DNA of 64,000 nucleotides, taken from the NCBI GenBank assembly GCA_009760855.2, contig WPIO01000027.1:2162501-2226500 (forward strand), in the 5' to 3' direction. Positions within the stretch are counted from its first letter, which is position 1; the number at the start of each line of letters is the position of its first letter. Of the stretch, positions 23,066 through 33,843 are shown piece by piece. The notes under the pieces are model-generated. The model saw only the letters and a program-made list of their open reading frames with translations, ran no database searches and was not told the origin of the DNA. Origin of the DNA: Cristatella mucedo. Its lineage: Eukaryota > Bryozoa > Phylactolaemata > Cristatellidae. The translations under genes were made by a program, and so were the position numbers.

Positions 23066-23754
23066 TAACCATGATGCAAATTTAATTGTATAATAAATTA
23101 TAATAATGTCAATAATAAATACTTTAAAATAGGATGAAAAGTTGCGCATATATTGTATGGCATGAGCCATCAATAACTAAACTCTCACATGAGTTAAATA
23201 AACTCAAAGCATCTTGATGGCTTGGCAAGAAATGAGAAGTTAATCAAAGTTTAAGAGCAAGAATTGACAGACAACTCATACCCTACAAGTTATCAGCGAC
23301 GAATATACTTAAAATGTGTAGCCTTGCATATCGGCATGTGTTTTTTGAAGTAACATCTTGGATAGAATTGTCGATATTGTTCTAATTGTATTACCCAGGC
23401 TCATGTTTTATAAGACTTGTCCTTGAGGTTTCGTCTTCTGGACCACGGCATTTCCATATACCTGGTTATCTTACCATCCTTCGCAAGTGATTCCTTATAG
23501 CAGATAGAATCTAACGTTCGGAAATCCAAAATTAGACTAGGTATAAAAAGCATCCAAACTGTACGATATAACGACATAAATATAAAGTTTGCCATTGCCC
23601 TATTTTGTAATAAAAATGCATTTGATATAGTGCCATGAGAGAACTCAATCACTTTCTAGGAAGTTTACATTTGCCGTGTTGATAGTTTCTAATTGTATAA
23701 ATGCGTATGAATCTTTTTTCAGAGGCTACAAAACCTTATAGTTATATCTTTCAG
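23066..23754. other. Intron sequence upstream of exon 2
   Basis: AT-rich with no repeats recognised. It ends in the tract TTATATCTTTCAG, acceptor of the next exon. A second acceptor-like TTTTTTCAG at 23722 leads to an in-frame TAG before the exon frame begins. Confidence 0.5.
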
Positions 23755-23913
23755 ACTGTGTTTCATTAAGCGTTGGAAGTGATGACACTGGCGATCAGAA
23801 AGACGCCACATATAGGCAGGCAGGGGAAATCTTATCACGTCAGAACTATGGAGCAGCAAGCTCGTCAACACTTCCGACTGCAAATAATGATGGCCGCAAA
23901 AATTTTGTATCAG
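23755..23913 (+). CDS. Exon 2 of membrane mucin-like gene: linker
   Basis: The exon is 159 nt, bounded by acceptor TATATCTTTCAG and donor GTATAA (23914), and symmetric in phase 1. It is open throughout and encodes about 53 residues: CVSLSVGSDDTGDQKDATYR, then a Ser/Ala-rich hydrophilic stretch (YGAASSSTLPTANNDG) ending RKNFVS. Its end phase fits the mucin exon acceptor at 24293 (the joined codon is GAA, giving ...NFVSETRTSNSD). The composition is soluble and extracellular-like with one Cys. No domain is recognised. Support is splice sites, phase agreement on both sides and the open frame; the donor is only moderate. Confidence 0.55.
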
Positions 23914-24106
23914 GTATAATTTGTATATGCTCTCAGACTGCGATAGAGTCAATTCTTAATGATTCATTAACTAGTACACTTGCTGCAGATTTGCCTTAGC
24001 GTGTCTTGCTTATTTAAATACGAAACTCCTGATAACTATTCCGGCCATGAATGTGCAATTGATGGCATTGAAAATGGCGCCTCTGTACTAGTGCTAGTGA
24101 CAGGTT

Positions 24107-24292
24107 AGCTGTGATGGCACGCAAATGATGATGGCGGTTGCTGTTCACGACCTCGGTCCCAATGTCATAGGGTTCGAATCCTGCAGTGGGCGATCCTGTA
24201 TTGCCACTGCAAGCGGTGGTGATAGCCGTAAAGGCTCTTCTGCCGGTTCAAAAAAGGCTGTTAAATTAGCATGTATATTTATTTTATTTTAG
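24107..24292 (+). mobile_element. SINE-1 copy ending at the mucin exon acceptor
   Basis: It has the family head (AGCTGTGATGGCACGC), B-box GGTTCGAATCC, body (GGTGATAGCCGTAAAGGCTC, AAAAAAGGCTGTTAAATTAG) and an (ATTT)n-type tail. The tail TATTTATTTTATTTTAG supplies the pyrimidine tract and AG of the 3' splice site of the big mucin exon. Confidence 0.8.
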
Positions 24293-27200
24293 AAACTCGC
24301 ACGTCTAATTCAGACGGTTTAACAGGGGAGTCGACAGCTGCAGTTGCTAAGGAGCAGCTCAACTCTTTTCTAGCTTCACAATCAAACAATCAAAAAGCAA
24401 CGACAGCAGTCGACCCTAGTACAGCTGATTACACTGCAACTAGCAGGCAGAGTGCCGGCGACGTCGTGCAGACGGACAGCAGCTCTTCGAGGAGCAAGAT
24501 AGCAGCTTCAAACGACGAGGCAAAAGTTCTGGTTCCTACATTCAGCGAGACCACGTCAGCGGGAGGCTCTCAATCCTATCAACACACTGTTGTTCCAAAT
24601 GATAAGCGAGCTACCATTTCGGAAGCAGCACATACGTCCGTCGGTACAACACAGTTCTTAGATGCATCAAACTTAGTCGAGCGATCACAAAACTCTCGTC
24701 TTAATGCAATAATTGATGAATCTAGCACAGGGAAAGTCTCTGCTGAAGAGCTCACTTCTTTGACTATACCATCATATGATGCGACGACCATAGCAGTCAA
24801 CCACATCACGGCCGGTTTAAAAAGCTCTAGTGGTGAAAGTGCCACCGACTTTCAGCAAACCCAGGACAGCTCAAGTACAGCTACAATATCTGCTTCAGCT
24901 TATTTGAACACAGTTCCTAATTCTGAAACTTCCTATCCAGCTTACCCCACTTCAAAAAGTGTGGCTATGGAGAGTCAAAAAGAGATCAACTCGGAGACGA
25001 TTGTGCCATTCAGTAAAACAATCACTATCAGAGGCTCAGAATCCTCGGAATATACTGTCATTCAAAATGACACAGTAGCTACCACTCCTGAAACGACGAT
25101 GCAGTCCACAATAGCCAGGCCGTCTATAGACACGTCAATCTCCCTCGAGCAACCGCGCACCTTTCATTCAAACCCTATGACTGAGGCGCTAAGTACTGCT
25201 CATTCTAAAGACCCAACTGAAAAATTTTTAAGTACAGTCTCAATGGAAGGGCTTAATTCTTTGACTATCCGTTCTGATGATGTCACCACCATGGTAGTGA
25301 TCCTCAGCACAGTTGAATCCACAGCCAGTAGTGGTCAAAGCGCCACCGATACAGTGCAAATCGAAGGAAGCTCACAGAAAACTACGATATCATCTACTAG
25401 GGATAACGTTACTCTTCATGTCTCTTCCAGTTCTGAGACACCTGAAATCACATCTGAAAGTATAGCAACCCAGGGTCAAAAGGAAATCAGCTCCCAGACG
25501 AATGCGCCATTCAACGAATCATCCACTTTTGGGGGCTCCAAATCCTCGGAATTCGTCGTTACTGTACGTGACACTGCCAATACAATGCATGAAACAGTGC
25601 GCGAGTCTACGCTGGCGAGCTCGTTCATAGGCACGTCCGCCTCTCACGCGAAGCTTAGCACATCTTCTGATACTAAAACTGAAGAAGTTATAAGTACAGC
25701 CCCTACAATTGACCTGACTTCTTTTACATTGTCGTTGCTTGATGTGACCACCCCGACAGCCCTGTCTAGCACACATGACTCCATAACCAGTATTGGTCAT
25801 AGTACCACCCACCTGCCACTCACAGAGGACAGCATGGCGAAAAATAAAACATCTGCTTCTGATGATACAACAAAAAATTATGTCTCTGCAACATTAGATC
25901 CCGTGGATACCACGCTGTTAAGTTCAGCAACGAACACCGAAAGTAACGTCAGCTTGGAAGCCACTCTTCCGTTCAGCGAAACAACCACCTTTGGCGGCTC
26001 TCAGCCATTTGAACCAACTGCTACCCCAAATGCAACAGCAGCAACCATTTCAAAAACAATGCACCAGTTCACGTTGACGACACTGTCAATAGATTCGTCA
26101 ACCTCAATTGAGGGTATCAGTCCTTCATATTCTAATTCTACAAACGACGAATCCAGAAGCCCAGTCTCCACGGATAAGTTCACTTCTTTAAGTATATTTT
26201 CTGATAATATAACAACTACGGAGGTTACTCTCAGCACAGCTGACTCTACAACCAGTAATGACGGTAGTACGATCGACGTCCCACAAACAGTGGGCAGCTC
26301 TTCGGAAACTATGGCCTCTGCTTTCGGCGGTGCAACGACAGTTCCTGTTTCTGCAGCTTCTGATCGAGCTGGTAGCATCTCAGAAAGCTTAACAACAGAC
26401 AGCCAACAGAAGATCAGCTCACAGACGACTTTGCCATTCAGCGAACCAACCACTTTTGGGGGCTCGGAATCCGTCGTTACCGAACATGTGACTGCCGTTA
26501 CTATGCATGAAGTGGCGCACGAATCTACCCTGTCGAGGCCGTCCATAGACGCGTCCGCCTCTCACGAGAAGCTGAGCACATCTCCTTCTGATACTAAAAC
26601 GGAAGAAGTTATAAGTACAGTCCCTGCAGTTGACCTGACTTCTTTTACAGTGTCGTTGCTTGATGTGACAACCACGAGAGCCCTTTCTAGCACACCTGAC
26701 TCCACAACCAGTATTGGTCATAGTACCACCCACCTGCCACTCACAGAGGATAGCATGGTGAAAACTAAAACATCTGCTTCTGATGATGCAAGTACTAGTT
26801 ATGCTTCTGCAACATTAAATCCCGTGGACACCACGCTGTTAAGTTCAGTAATGAACAGCGAAAGTGAGATCAGCTCGGAAGCCACTCTTCCGTTCAGCGA
26901 AACAACCACTTTTGGCGGCTCTCAGCCATTTGAACCAACTGCTACCCCAAATGCAACAGCAGCAACCATTTCAAAAACAATGCACCAGTTCACCCTGACG
27001 ACATTGTCAATAGATTCGTCAACCTCAATCGAGGGCACCAGTTCGTCATATTCTAATTCTTCAACGGACGAATCTAGAATCCCAGCTTCCACGGATAAGT
27101 TCACTTCTTTAAGTATATTTTCTGACAATATAAAAACTACTGAAGGCACACTCAGCACAGGTGACTCCACAACCAGTAGTCAAGGAAGTACCACAGACGT

Positions 27201-28057
27201 TCCACAAACAGTGGACAGCTCTTCGGAAACTATGGCGTCTGCTTTCGGCGGTGCAACACAATTTCCTTTCTCTGCAACCTCAGATCGAGCCGATAGCAAC
27301 TCGGAAAGTTTAGCAACAGAGAGCCAAAGGGAGATCAGCTCGAAGACGACTCCTCCGCCATCTAGCGATGCAACCACTGTTGGAGGCTCCGAATCCTCGG
27401 AATCCACCTTTACAATGCACCAGGTCACGCTGACAACGCCGTTCGCCGAAGCTTCGTCCTCCGTTGAGGGACTGAGCACCATCAATTCTAACGTTACAAC
27501 TAGTGAATCTGGAAGTACAGTCTCCATGGAAGTGTCTACGGTGCCCTCGGACGATGCAACCACGATAGCAGTCGACCGAAGCACAGCTAATCACCGAATC
27601 AGTAGTGAGCAAATTACAACGGACCTCCCAATGCAAGAGACCACCTTACAGGAAGCTACTACTTCCCTTTCCGGTGAGACAACTACTGTATCCGAATTTG
27701 CAACATCAGACTCAAGCGACGACGGTGCAGTAACCACAACTACGAACAGTCACGCGGACGTTTATACTACGAAGCCGAGTGTGTCTCACACTAAAACTGA
27801 TGGCTCGGGGTCCTCTGAATCTGCGCTTACTCCCGCTTCCACCTCATCCTCTGCCTCTGAAACAAGCCAAAATATTTCTATCAGACTTCCGTCCGCCGAT
27901 GAAACCACTTCTGGCACGAGCTTGGATAAATCTTACGAGACACTAGTACCTTCTGGAGGTCAAACAACCGCGTCCATAACAACTAGTGATTTCGTCGCAT
28001 CAACTACACCGAGTACGTTAACAACTTCAGTTGGGCCAAAGAACAATCAAGTTAACG
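24293..28057 (+). CDS. Exon 3: giant Ser/Thr-rich mucin domain exon
   Basis: This single exon has 1255 codons (3765 nt), symmetric in phase 1, between acceptor ATTTTAG and donor GTGAGA (28058). It is overwhelmingly Ser and Thr, with few Cys and no globular domain, as in heavily O-glycosylated mucin stalks; several N-x-S/T sites are present. The sequence is built from about seven degenerate ~153-residue repeats, each with a signature like ISSQTTLPFSETTTFGGS at roughly 153-residue spacing. A two-unit block has been duplicated recently (see repeat entries). The codon frame is kept open over the whole length, whereas the flanks are rich in stops, so it is under coding constraint. The frame runs about 35 codons past the donor before a stop at 28162, which I read as intron. 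It is the extracellular part of a membrane mucin with the SEA and transmembrane exons downstream, or else a secreted mucin if those exons are not joined. Confidence 0.85.
24529..27400 (+). repeat. Degenerate ~460-bp (153-residue) coding repeats, about seven units
   Basis: Signature positions are roughly 24529, 24988, 25489, 25948, 26413, 26869 and 27331, each encoding a variant of I-S-S-x-T-x-x-P-F-S-E-T-T-T-F-G-G-S followed by a Thr/Ala-rich segment ending near MHxxT. Spacing is 456-501 bp, always a multiple of three. Confidence 0.8.
25663..27241 (+). repeat. 921-bp higher-order tandem duplication inside the mucin exon
   Basis: GAAGAAGTTATAAGTACAG occurs at 25681 and again at 26602, and the following stretches (IGHSTTHLPLTEDSM, SQPFEPTATPNATAATISKT, TDKFTSLSIFSDNI) repeat with the same 921-bp offset. 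The two copies (about 25663-26320 and 26584-27241) are much closer to each other than to other units, so the duplication is recent. 921 is 307 codons, two basic units. Confidence 0.9.
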
Positions 28058-30849
28058 GTGAGAAACCTTGTGTCATTGTTGCTCGTAACTTCTCAGAAAA
28101 CTCTTTCTATTTGGAGAAACTAGTGCACATAAACGAGCGATCCTATATACCTGAACTAAAATAGGTCAAAGACGAACTGAAATTAAGATAAGCGGCTAGA
28201 ACTAGTAATTTAACGTAATAAAAAAATGAATAGCTAGGTCTTACTTGCTCCCTGATGTTTTTGCATGGCAAGACTACTGCCTACATACTTTATTAGAAAC
28301 TCTGCCTAAAATGTCCTCAATCTACTACAGTCGGTGCTAATACGGCCACTAGACTAATATACACTGTATATATCCGAGAAATAATGCACCTCTACTCATT
28401 GCTATAGGATTAATGATGGCTGCCGTTGGATCAGCAAATGCAGAGCAAAGTACTGAACATGAACAACAGTGATTGACTCAGGTTGACTTCATGCAGCAGC
28501 TTAACTGCTGCAACAATTTCAACCTCCCGTGAAAATAAATAAGTTGTCCCCAGTTTGACGTAATGTCTGATGGTGATTAAAAGAGTTCCCTTTAATGGCC
28601 ATATCCACTGTCATGTTCTCTCATTCTTAGATACCTTTTTCGCTTGTTACTCGTTCTAATATGGTTGTCATTAATAACATACTGGTTTATATATTTTAGC
28701 CTTCGTGATAACCAAAGATGGTAGTAATATTTGTATCGTTGGTTGGGTGCCAGCCTTCCATCTTGGATCAGATATAAATCTTGTTTAGCTCACTATTGGG
28801 CCTGCGCATCCTCAAACTACTGCTCTGAAACCTGAGATCGTTACGTTTAGATTTTTCCGGTGTAATTTTTTTCAGTGCAGAGACATAGGACTTTAGTGAC
28901 TAAACAGGTCTGTCAGACTGCGAGAGCTTACTCTTCGGTCGTGGTAATTTAGGATACTTCAGCAAAGTCCTAAAGGATATTCCTAGCAAGTTCAGAGTCT
29001 TAATGAGTTGGCATAGCAATTCATATAGATAATTTCTAGGCAATCTAATATTGTTTCAACCGTTTTTGCTTTCGTTCTTTGCATGATTTGAAAAAAAATA
29101 GTATCGATGCCTTACTTCCTTGTCGTTTTTGGATTTATTTCCACACTTTTGAAAGGCAAATGACTGTGATCTAGCACTATGATTGAATAATTTGAACAGA
29201 AATACCTATGATGTACGCGAAACCTGGTGAACTTCCAGAAAATATTTTACAGGATTATGCTAGAACACAGATACAGCCATCTTTGTTTAGCTATATGGTC
29301 CGATATGCAAGTTATGTTGTCAATGGCTGCTGCTGATGCAACCTTTTCAAAATTAATTTGAGGCCAAGTGGCAGCCGTGCTATTAATCATAGCCAGCGAG
29401 AATCACGCTGAATGGCATGGCATTGTTTTATTGCAGCTTCTATCACTTTAAATCTGAGCTATTCTTCAATTAATGATAGTAAACAAGACACTAGAGTGGC
29501 ATTTGAAGATGCATTAATCAAAACTGTAAGTATGTCAGAGCGAGTCACTATTGATGAGCCTCAAGCTGACAATTGAGCGAAAACATTTCTGCTTGAGCGA
29601 TTTTAGACATGAGCTACGCACGACTATGCATGAATCATGAAAGCGAATTAAATTCAACTAATTCAAAACAGTATTCATATGGTGGTAGAAGAGCCTTAGG
29701 AGCTGTCGTGCAACTTGCATTACAGGGCATTACAGCAATATCTGCTGCAGGATTATGACCCGAGATCTCTGTCATGAAGTATGAACGCTTGACCCCTAGG
29801 CTAGCATTCTGGATCAAAGAAGGGTGCCATTTCGACATTCCATGATTAATATCATTATTTTTTACAGTACCAAAGGCTTATTGAAGTACTCTCTGTAAGC
29901 TATAAAATCAAGAAATGTTAATATATATATATATATATATATATATACTGTCAATCGTACTCCGATGCAGAGTTCATCTTAACAAAAACTATTTTAGTAG
30001 TTTCCGCAGGAAATTATTTCACTGGGCAATTTCGCTACATTTGCACATCGTAGGATGACTTCGACGACAAATTAATCTAGAAAATATCTATCTGTTCATT
30101 GTCCTTTACCATTCTTAGAATATGAAGTTGCATAATATCCAGTACCACTACCCGCCCAACCACCAGGGGTGTAAAATTCCAAATAGACACAGCCGAGCAA
30201 CTAATAGATTCATTTCAATGCATAGGAAGTTGCTGGAACTTTCAAGAGATTAACTCATGAAAACTAAAGCTTTCCTAAAGTAAGATCTTAAGAAATTTAG
30301 ACTTGCAAATATGCATTTCACAATAATTATGGCTAGGCTAGTGAGTTTTTTACTTGCCCTGTATGTGTGTGTATCTAATAACAAGTTATGCTGGCACAAT
30401 GATGTAGAATGCCCCTCCCCTTATGACGCCTCTCCATCTTAGTGCTAGCTCTACTGCAGCCTTCGGCTTTCTCCAGCTATCAGCAATTGGACATCCTACA
30501 GTAATTCAATGCCTTAAAATTGAAATTCAATTGACCATTGAATAGAAAGTTTTGCACCAGAGCATAAATACTCGAAGATGTTTTCCCTTATTATCTAAGG
30601 TTACGAGCGGTCGGTATATTGCGAATGCTTTGCTCAAATAAAGCTTTGACATGCCTCATTTCTTATTCATCCTCTACGGGAATCGCTTTATAAATAAGTC
30701 TAATGAAGCCACAACTTCGTTGTTTATAAGTAATCAGATAGCTTCATGACAGAGCGACAACCTTTAAAGTACTGAAAAATGGTTTTAAAAACTAGGGTGA
30801 GACAGCTGAACGAACCATACTCTTGTAATTATGGTCAGCCACACAAAAA
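28058..30849. other. Large intron, AT-rich
   Basis: No supported gene. It includes an (AT)n run at 29919-29947. At least one unrecognised mucin-gene exon should lie between here and 39.6 kb, because exon 3 ends in phase 1 and the SEA exon begins in phase 0. Confidence 0.5.
29919..29947. repeat. (AT)n microsatellite
   Basis: About 14 AT units. Confidence 0.9.
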
Positions 30850-31012
30850 GTGGAACTCAGCTGATCGAACAGCCACGCTTATCTACCAGCAGTAGAGCTT
30901 TCTTGGCTATTACTTTCAGTCGCAGTAAGCCAAAAAGAATTGCCTAGTGCTGGACTCAAATCCGCGACCTGAGCAGTGTAGTGAGAGCAACTTACCCCTA
31001 CGCCAATATCTA
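30850..31012 (-). mobile_element. SINE-1 copy, divergent
   Basis: The reverse complement shows the degenerate family head, a B-box-like GGTCGCGGATTTGAGTCC, then GATTCTTTTTGGCTTACTGC and GTGGCTGTTCGATCAGCTG, matching the SINE-1 body and end (GGCTGTTTAATCAGCTA). It is clearly older than the other copies. Confidence 0.6.
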
Positions 31013-32069
31013 GTATCAATACCAATTTGTAGAGATGGTCAAAGGCATGTACGAATGATATTGTCTAATCTAAAGCCTCGTCCCACTGCACGAGAATCAC
31101 TATACTGTCATCGTTGGCAAAGCTGTGGTATCTTCAAGGAAGTCATATAAGCCCTTAATAGAAGTACTTATCGGAACGAGCAGAGATTTTTAAATCATTT
31201 TTGACGCACAAATCATGTAGATCTCTCCACGAGTAATTATTAAGAACTTATTTTTGAGTATAGTCAGGATTCGCTACTCGAGGTTAGCATAAGTATGAAA
31301 TGTATGAGAAAGGTATGAGAAGCATTTCTAAACTCTGGTTTCCTTACACAAGACTTTCCATCGGTTTCTTTCCGTTACCTGAGAGAGCCACATTTGAAGC
31401 TCTGTTAAGAGCTATTTCCATGGAAACCATGTTAAGAGCTATTTCCATGGAAACTGTGTGTTTCCTTTGCTATTCACATTCATCTTTCAGAGTAATGTTT
31501 ACGGAGCTAGTCATGCCGTAGCAATCGATAAAGCTGGAAAAATCTCCATCAGTCTAACAAAGCCTAAACTAATGAGAATAAACATAGTTGTTTCAGCCAC
31601 TTGACTCCACAAATAATTTGAAAATAACAAATTAGAGTCTCGGAAGACTTCTTTAAATCTCAGCCATGGTACCTATACCCTAAACCCTTGCTTCCATCGA
31701 GTTTGATTTTTAAATTTCCATATTGAAACTTTGGCAATTTTCGAAAATTTAAAATAATTCTTGTGGTATGAAGTATTCTAAAAATGACTTTTTATACTTA
31801 TATGCATGTGTATGTACCTTAGTTCAAATGGCCATGTACGTATACTTATGCATTCTGAATACTTGTGTGTGTGTCTGCAGCTTCACAAAGTCATTAGCCA
31901 TTATTGTATTTTATACTTGAGGCTCATCTTTGTGCAATCGCCACACATTCCCGACATTGCTGATATTGCTTTATTGTCAGGATTGCATTTTTAAATTTTA
32001 GAGTTTGGTACTTTAGGATCTTAATATAAGACACTTTGATTTAGCGCAAGCGGACTCTGCTCAAAGTCT
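31013..32069. other. Intron sequence
   Basis: No gene is seen. Its only structured feature is the 27-bp tandem at 31404. Confidence 0.45.
31404..31457. repeat. 27-bp tandem duplication with palindromic core
   Basis: GTTAAGAGCTATTTCCATGG is repeated at a 27-bp offset (31404 and 31431). Each unit contains the perfect palindrome TTTCCATGGAAA. Confidence 0.9.
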
Positions 32070-32515
32070 CGATTTTATAATAATAATAATGCACTTGATA
32101 AAGCGCCCTCAGAGAACTCAATCTCTTTCTAGGCGCTTTACATTTGCTGCAAAGGGAAACGCGATTGAATGGTGACTAATATCATGCTTGATAAACAACA
32201 TGAAGAATATGGTTTGGGATGACATGCACATGGTCAGCATGCAAGTGTGGTTAGTGGCAGCATGCACAGTGTCAGCACTCATAAGCACACGAAGGACGAA
32301 TCACGGGGACCCACTAAATTCTGTCCTAAATAGGTGTGTTTTTAAGCTCTTTTTAAATGTGTTCAAGTCAGGGGATGATGTGACGCAGGTCGGGAGCAGG
32401 TTCCTGGCTTTGAAAGCATGCGAACTAAATGCACGGTCATTAAAGAATTTGAGGTTTGTACGAGGTAGTGGTAAACTGTTTGATTTCAAAAATCGGGTAT
32501 TCCGATGTTGTCTTC
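32070..32515 (-). mobile_element. LINE-B copy 4, short 3' fragment
   Basis: The ATT-type tail and stem-loop lie at the left. The minus strand then gives the 3' UTR and the RT C terminus (FNDRAFSSHAFKARNLLPTC, DLNTFKKSLKTHLFRTEFSG). The 5' end is truncated within the C-terminal domain. Confidence 0.85.
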
Positions 32516-33044
32516 GATAGCAAGCTTAGTCTTCCAGTTTGATAAAGCCATCAGCAATAGCTACGGATCTTTGACGACATGAAATCTTAATGGCAATAGG
32601 CTGCCTATCGTATATAATAGATTGCAATAGAATAGACTGCCAATAGACAACTCTGCCGCAACTGAGCGGCTAGTTAAAAGTAACATTTTCCCTGGCTGAG
32701 ACAAGAATAACTGACAAGCAAGGGCTTTAAAAGCCTTTAGAGACTTGTCAAAGATGTACCTATAGTAACATGAAAATGTCTTTTTGTTGAGTAGCTGAAG
32801 AAGTGGTGATGGCACGCTTATAACGTTTTCCCTAGCCCTTACAATTTCCGGCTGGGTCCATTCAAATGAGTGCTAAAAGCCACTTGTATGGAGACTCACC
32901 GGAAATACGTTTACTGCCCAATATAAATTAATTGGAAGACGTAAAATTAGAAAAACACTGACTTGGACCACATTCTGTCAACTTCATATTTCTTGTCCTC
33001 CCTGCTGACAGTTTGTTTGCACAATATCAATTTTAAAAGCACAC
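32516..33044. other. Intron sequence
   Basis: Nothing recognised beyond a possible SINE-1 head scrap (GTGATGGCACGCTTATA) near 32806. Confidence 0.4.
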
Positions 33045-33685
33045 TTAACAATAATAATGCATTTGTTATATCGCCCTAGGAGAACTCAAGTCTCTTTCTA
33101 GGCACTTTACGTTTTCTGAAAAGGAAGCACGATCGAATGGTTAGTGCTAGCATGCTCAATCGCAACATGCATGGCATGTTAAAAGGTAACATGCACGGAG
33201 TCAGCATGCAACTATGGTTAGTGGCAGTTCGCACAGCGTCAGCAGGCGTAAGCACAGAAAGAACAAATCACATGGACCCACTAAATGCTGTAATAAAAAG
33301 ATGCTTTTTTAGGTTCTTTTTAAATGCGGTGAAGTCAGGGGATATTGTGCCGCAAGTCGGAACAGAGTTTAATGCTTTGGAAGCATATGAACTAAAGGCT
33401 CGGTTTCCGAAGGATTTGAGGTTTTTACAAGGTATAGTAGGTAAACGATTAAATTCCGAAATATGGATGGTACTATGTTTAGCCTCGTGGGGAGTAGTTC
33501 TGATATGTAGGCCGAAACCAAAGAACAAAGGGACCTAAAAGTGAATGACAGAGCCTTGAAGTCAATCCATTGCTTGACTGGGAGCTAGGTCGGCGAGAGC
33601 TGGTGTGATGTGGCAGCTGCGAAGCTCACGACAGACCAGCCTACCTTAACCAGTAAGCGCCTGATTGCACAGGCCGCTATACCAG
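33045..33685 (-). mobile_element. LINE-B copy 5, 3' half (outer layer of a nest)
   Basis: A diverged LINE-B tail and stem-loop at 33050-33115 are followed on the minus strand by the 3' UTR and C-terminal domain (NLKSFGNRAFSSYASKALNS). The homology stops at ACCAGCA (about 33685), exactly where a SINE-1 starts, and resumes in register at about 35425. It is one old LINE-B split by a later insertion. Confidence 0.85.
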
Positions 33686-33843
33686 CAAAATCCTAGCTGA
33701 TTAAACAGCCTCTTTTTGTATAGCGACAGAAGAGCCTTTACGGCTATCACCACCGCTTGCAGTGGCGATAAAGGATCGCCCACTGCAGGAATCGAACCCA
33801 CGACCTCGGGACCGAGGTCGTGAAAGCAACCACCTTACCTAGT
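33686..33843 (-). mobile_element. SINE-1 copy (middle layer), main part
   Basis: The reverse complement gives the B-box, body and 3' end of SINE-1 (GGCTGTTTAATCAGCTAGGA). The head breaks off at ACCTTACCTAGT and its last bases are found again at 35407-35424 after the LINE-B insertion. Confidence 0.85.

Noticed and set aside
25519-27636. Long minus-strand open frames opposite the mucin exon
   Set aside because: They are shadows of the low-complexity Ser/Thr codons of the plus-strand exon and repeat with its units.
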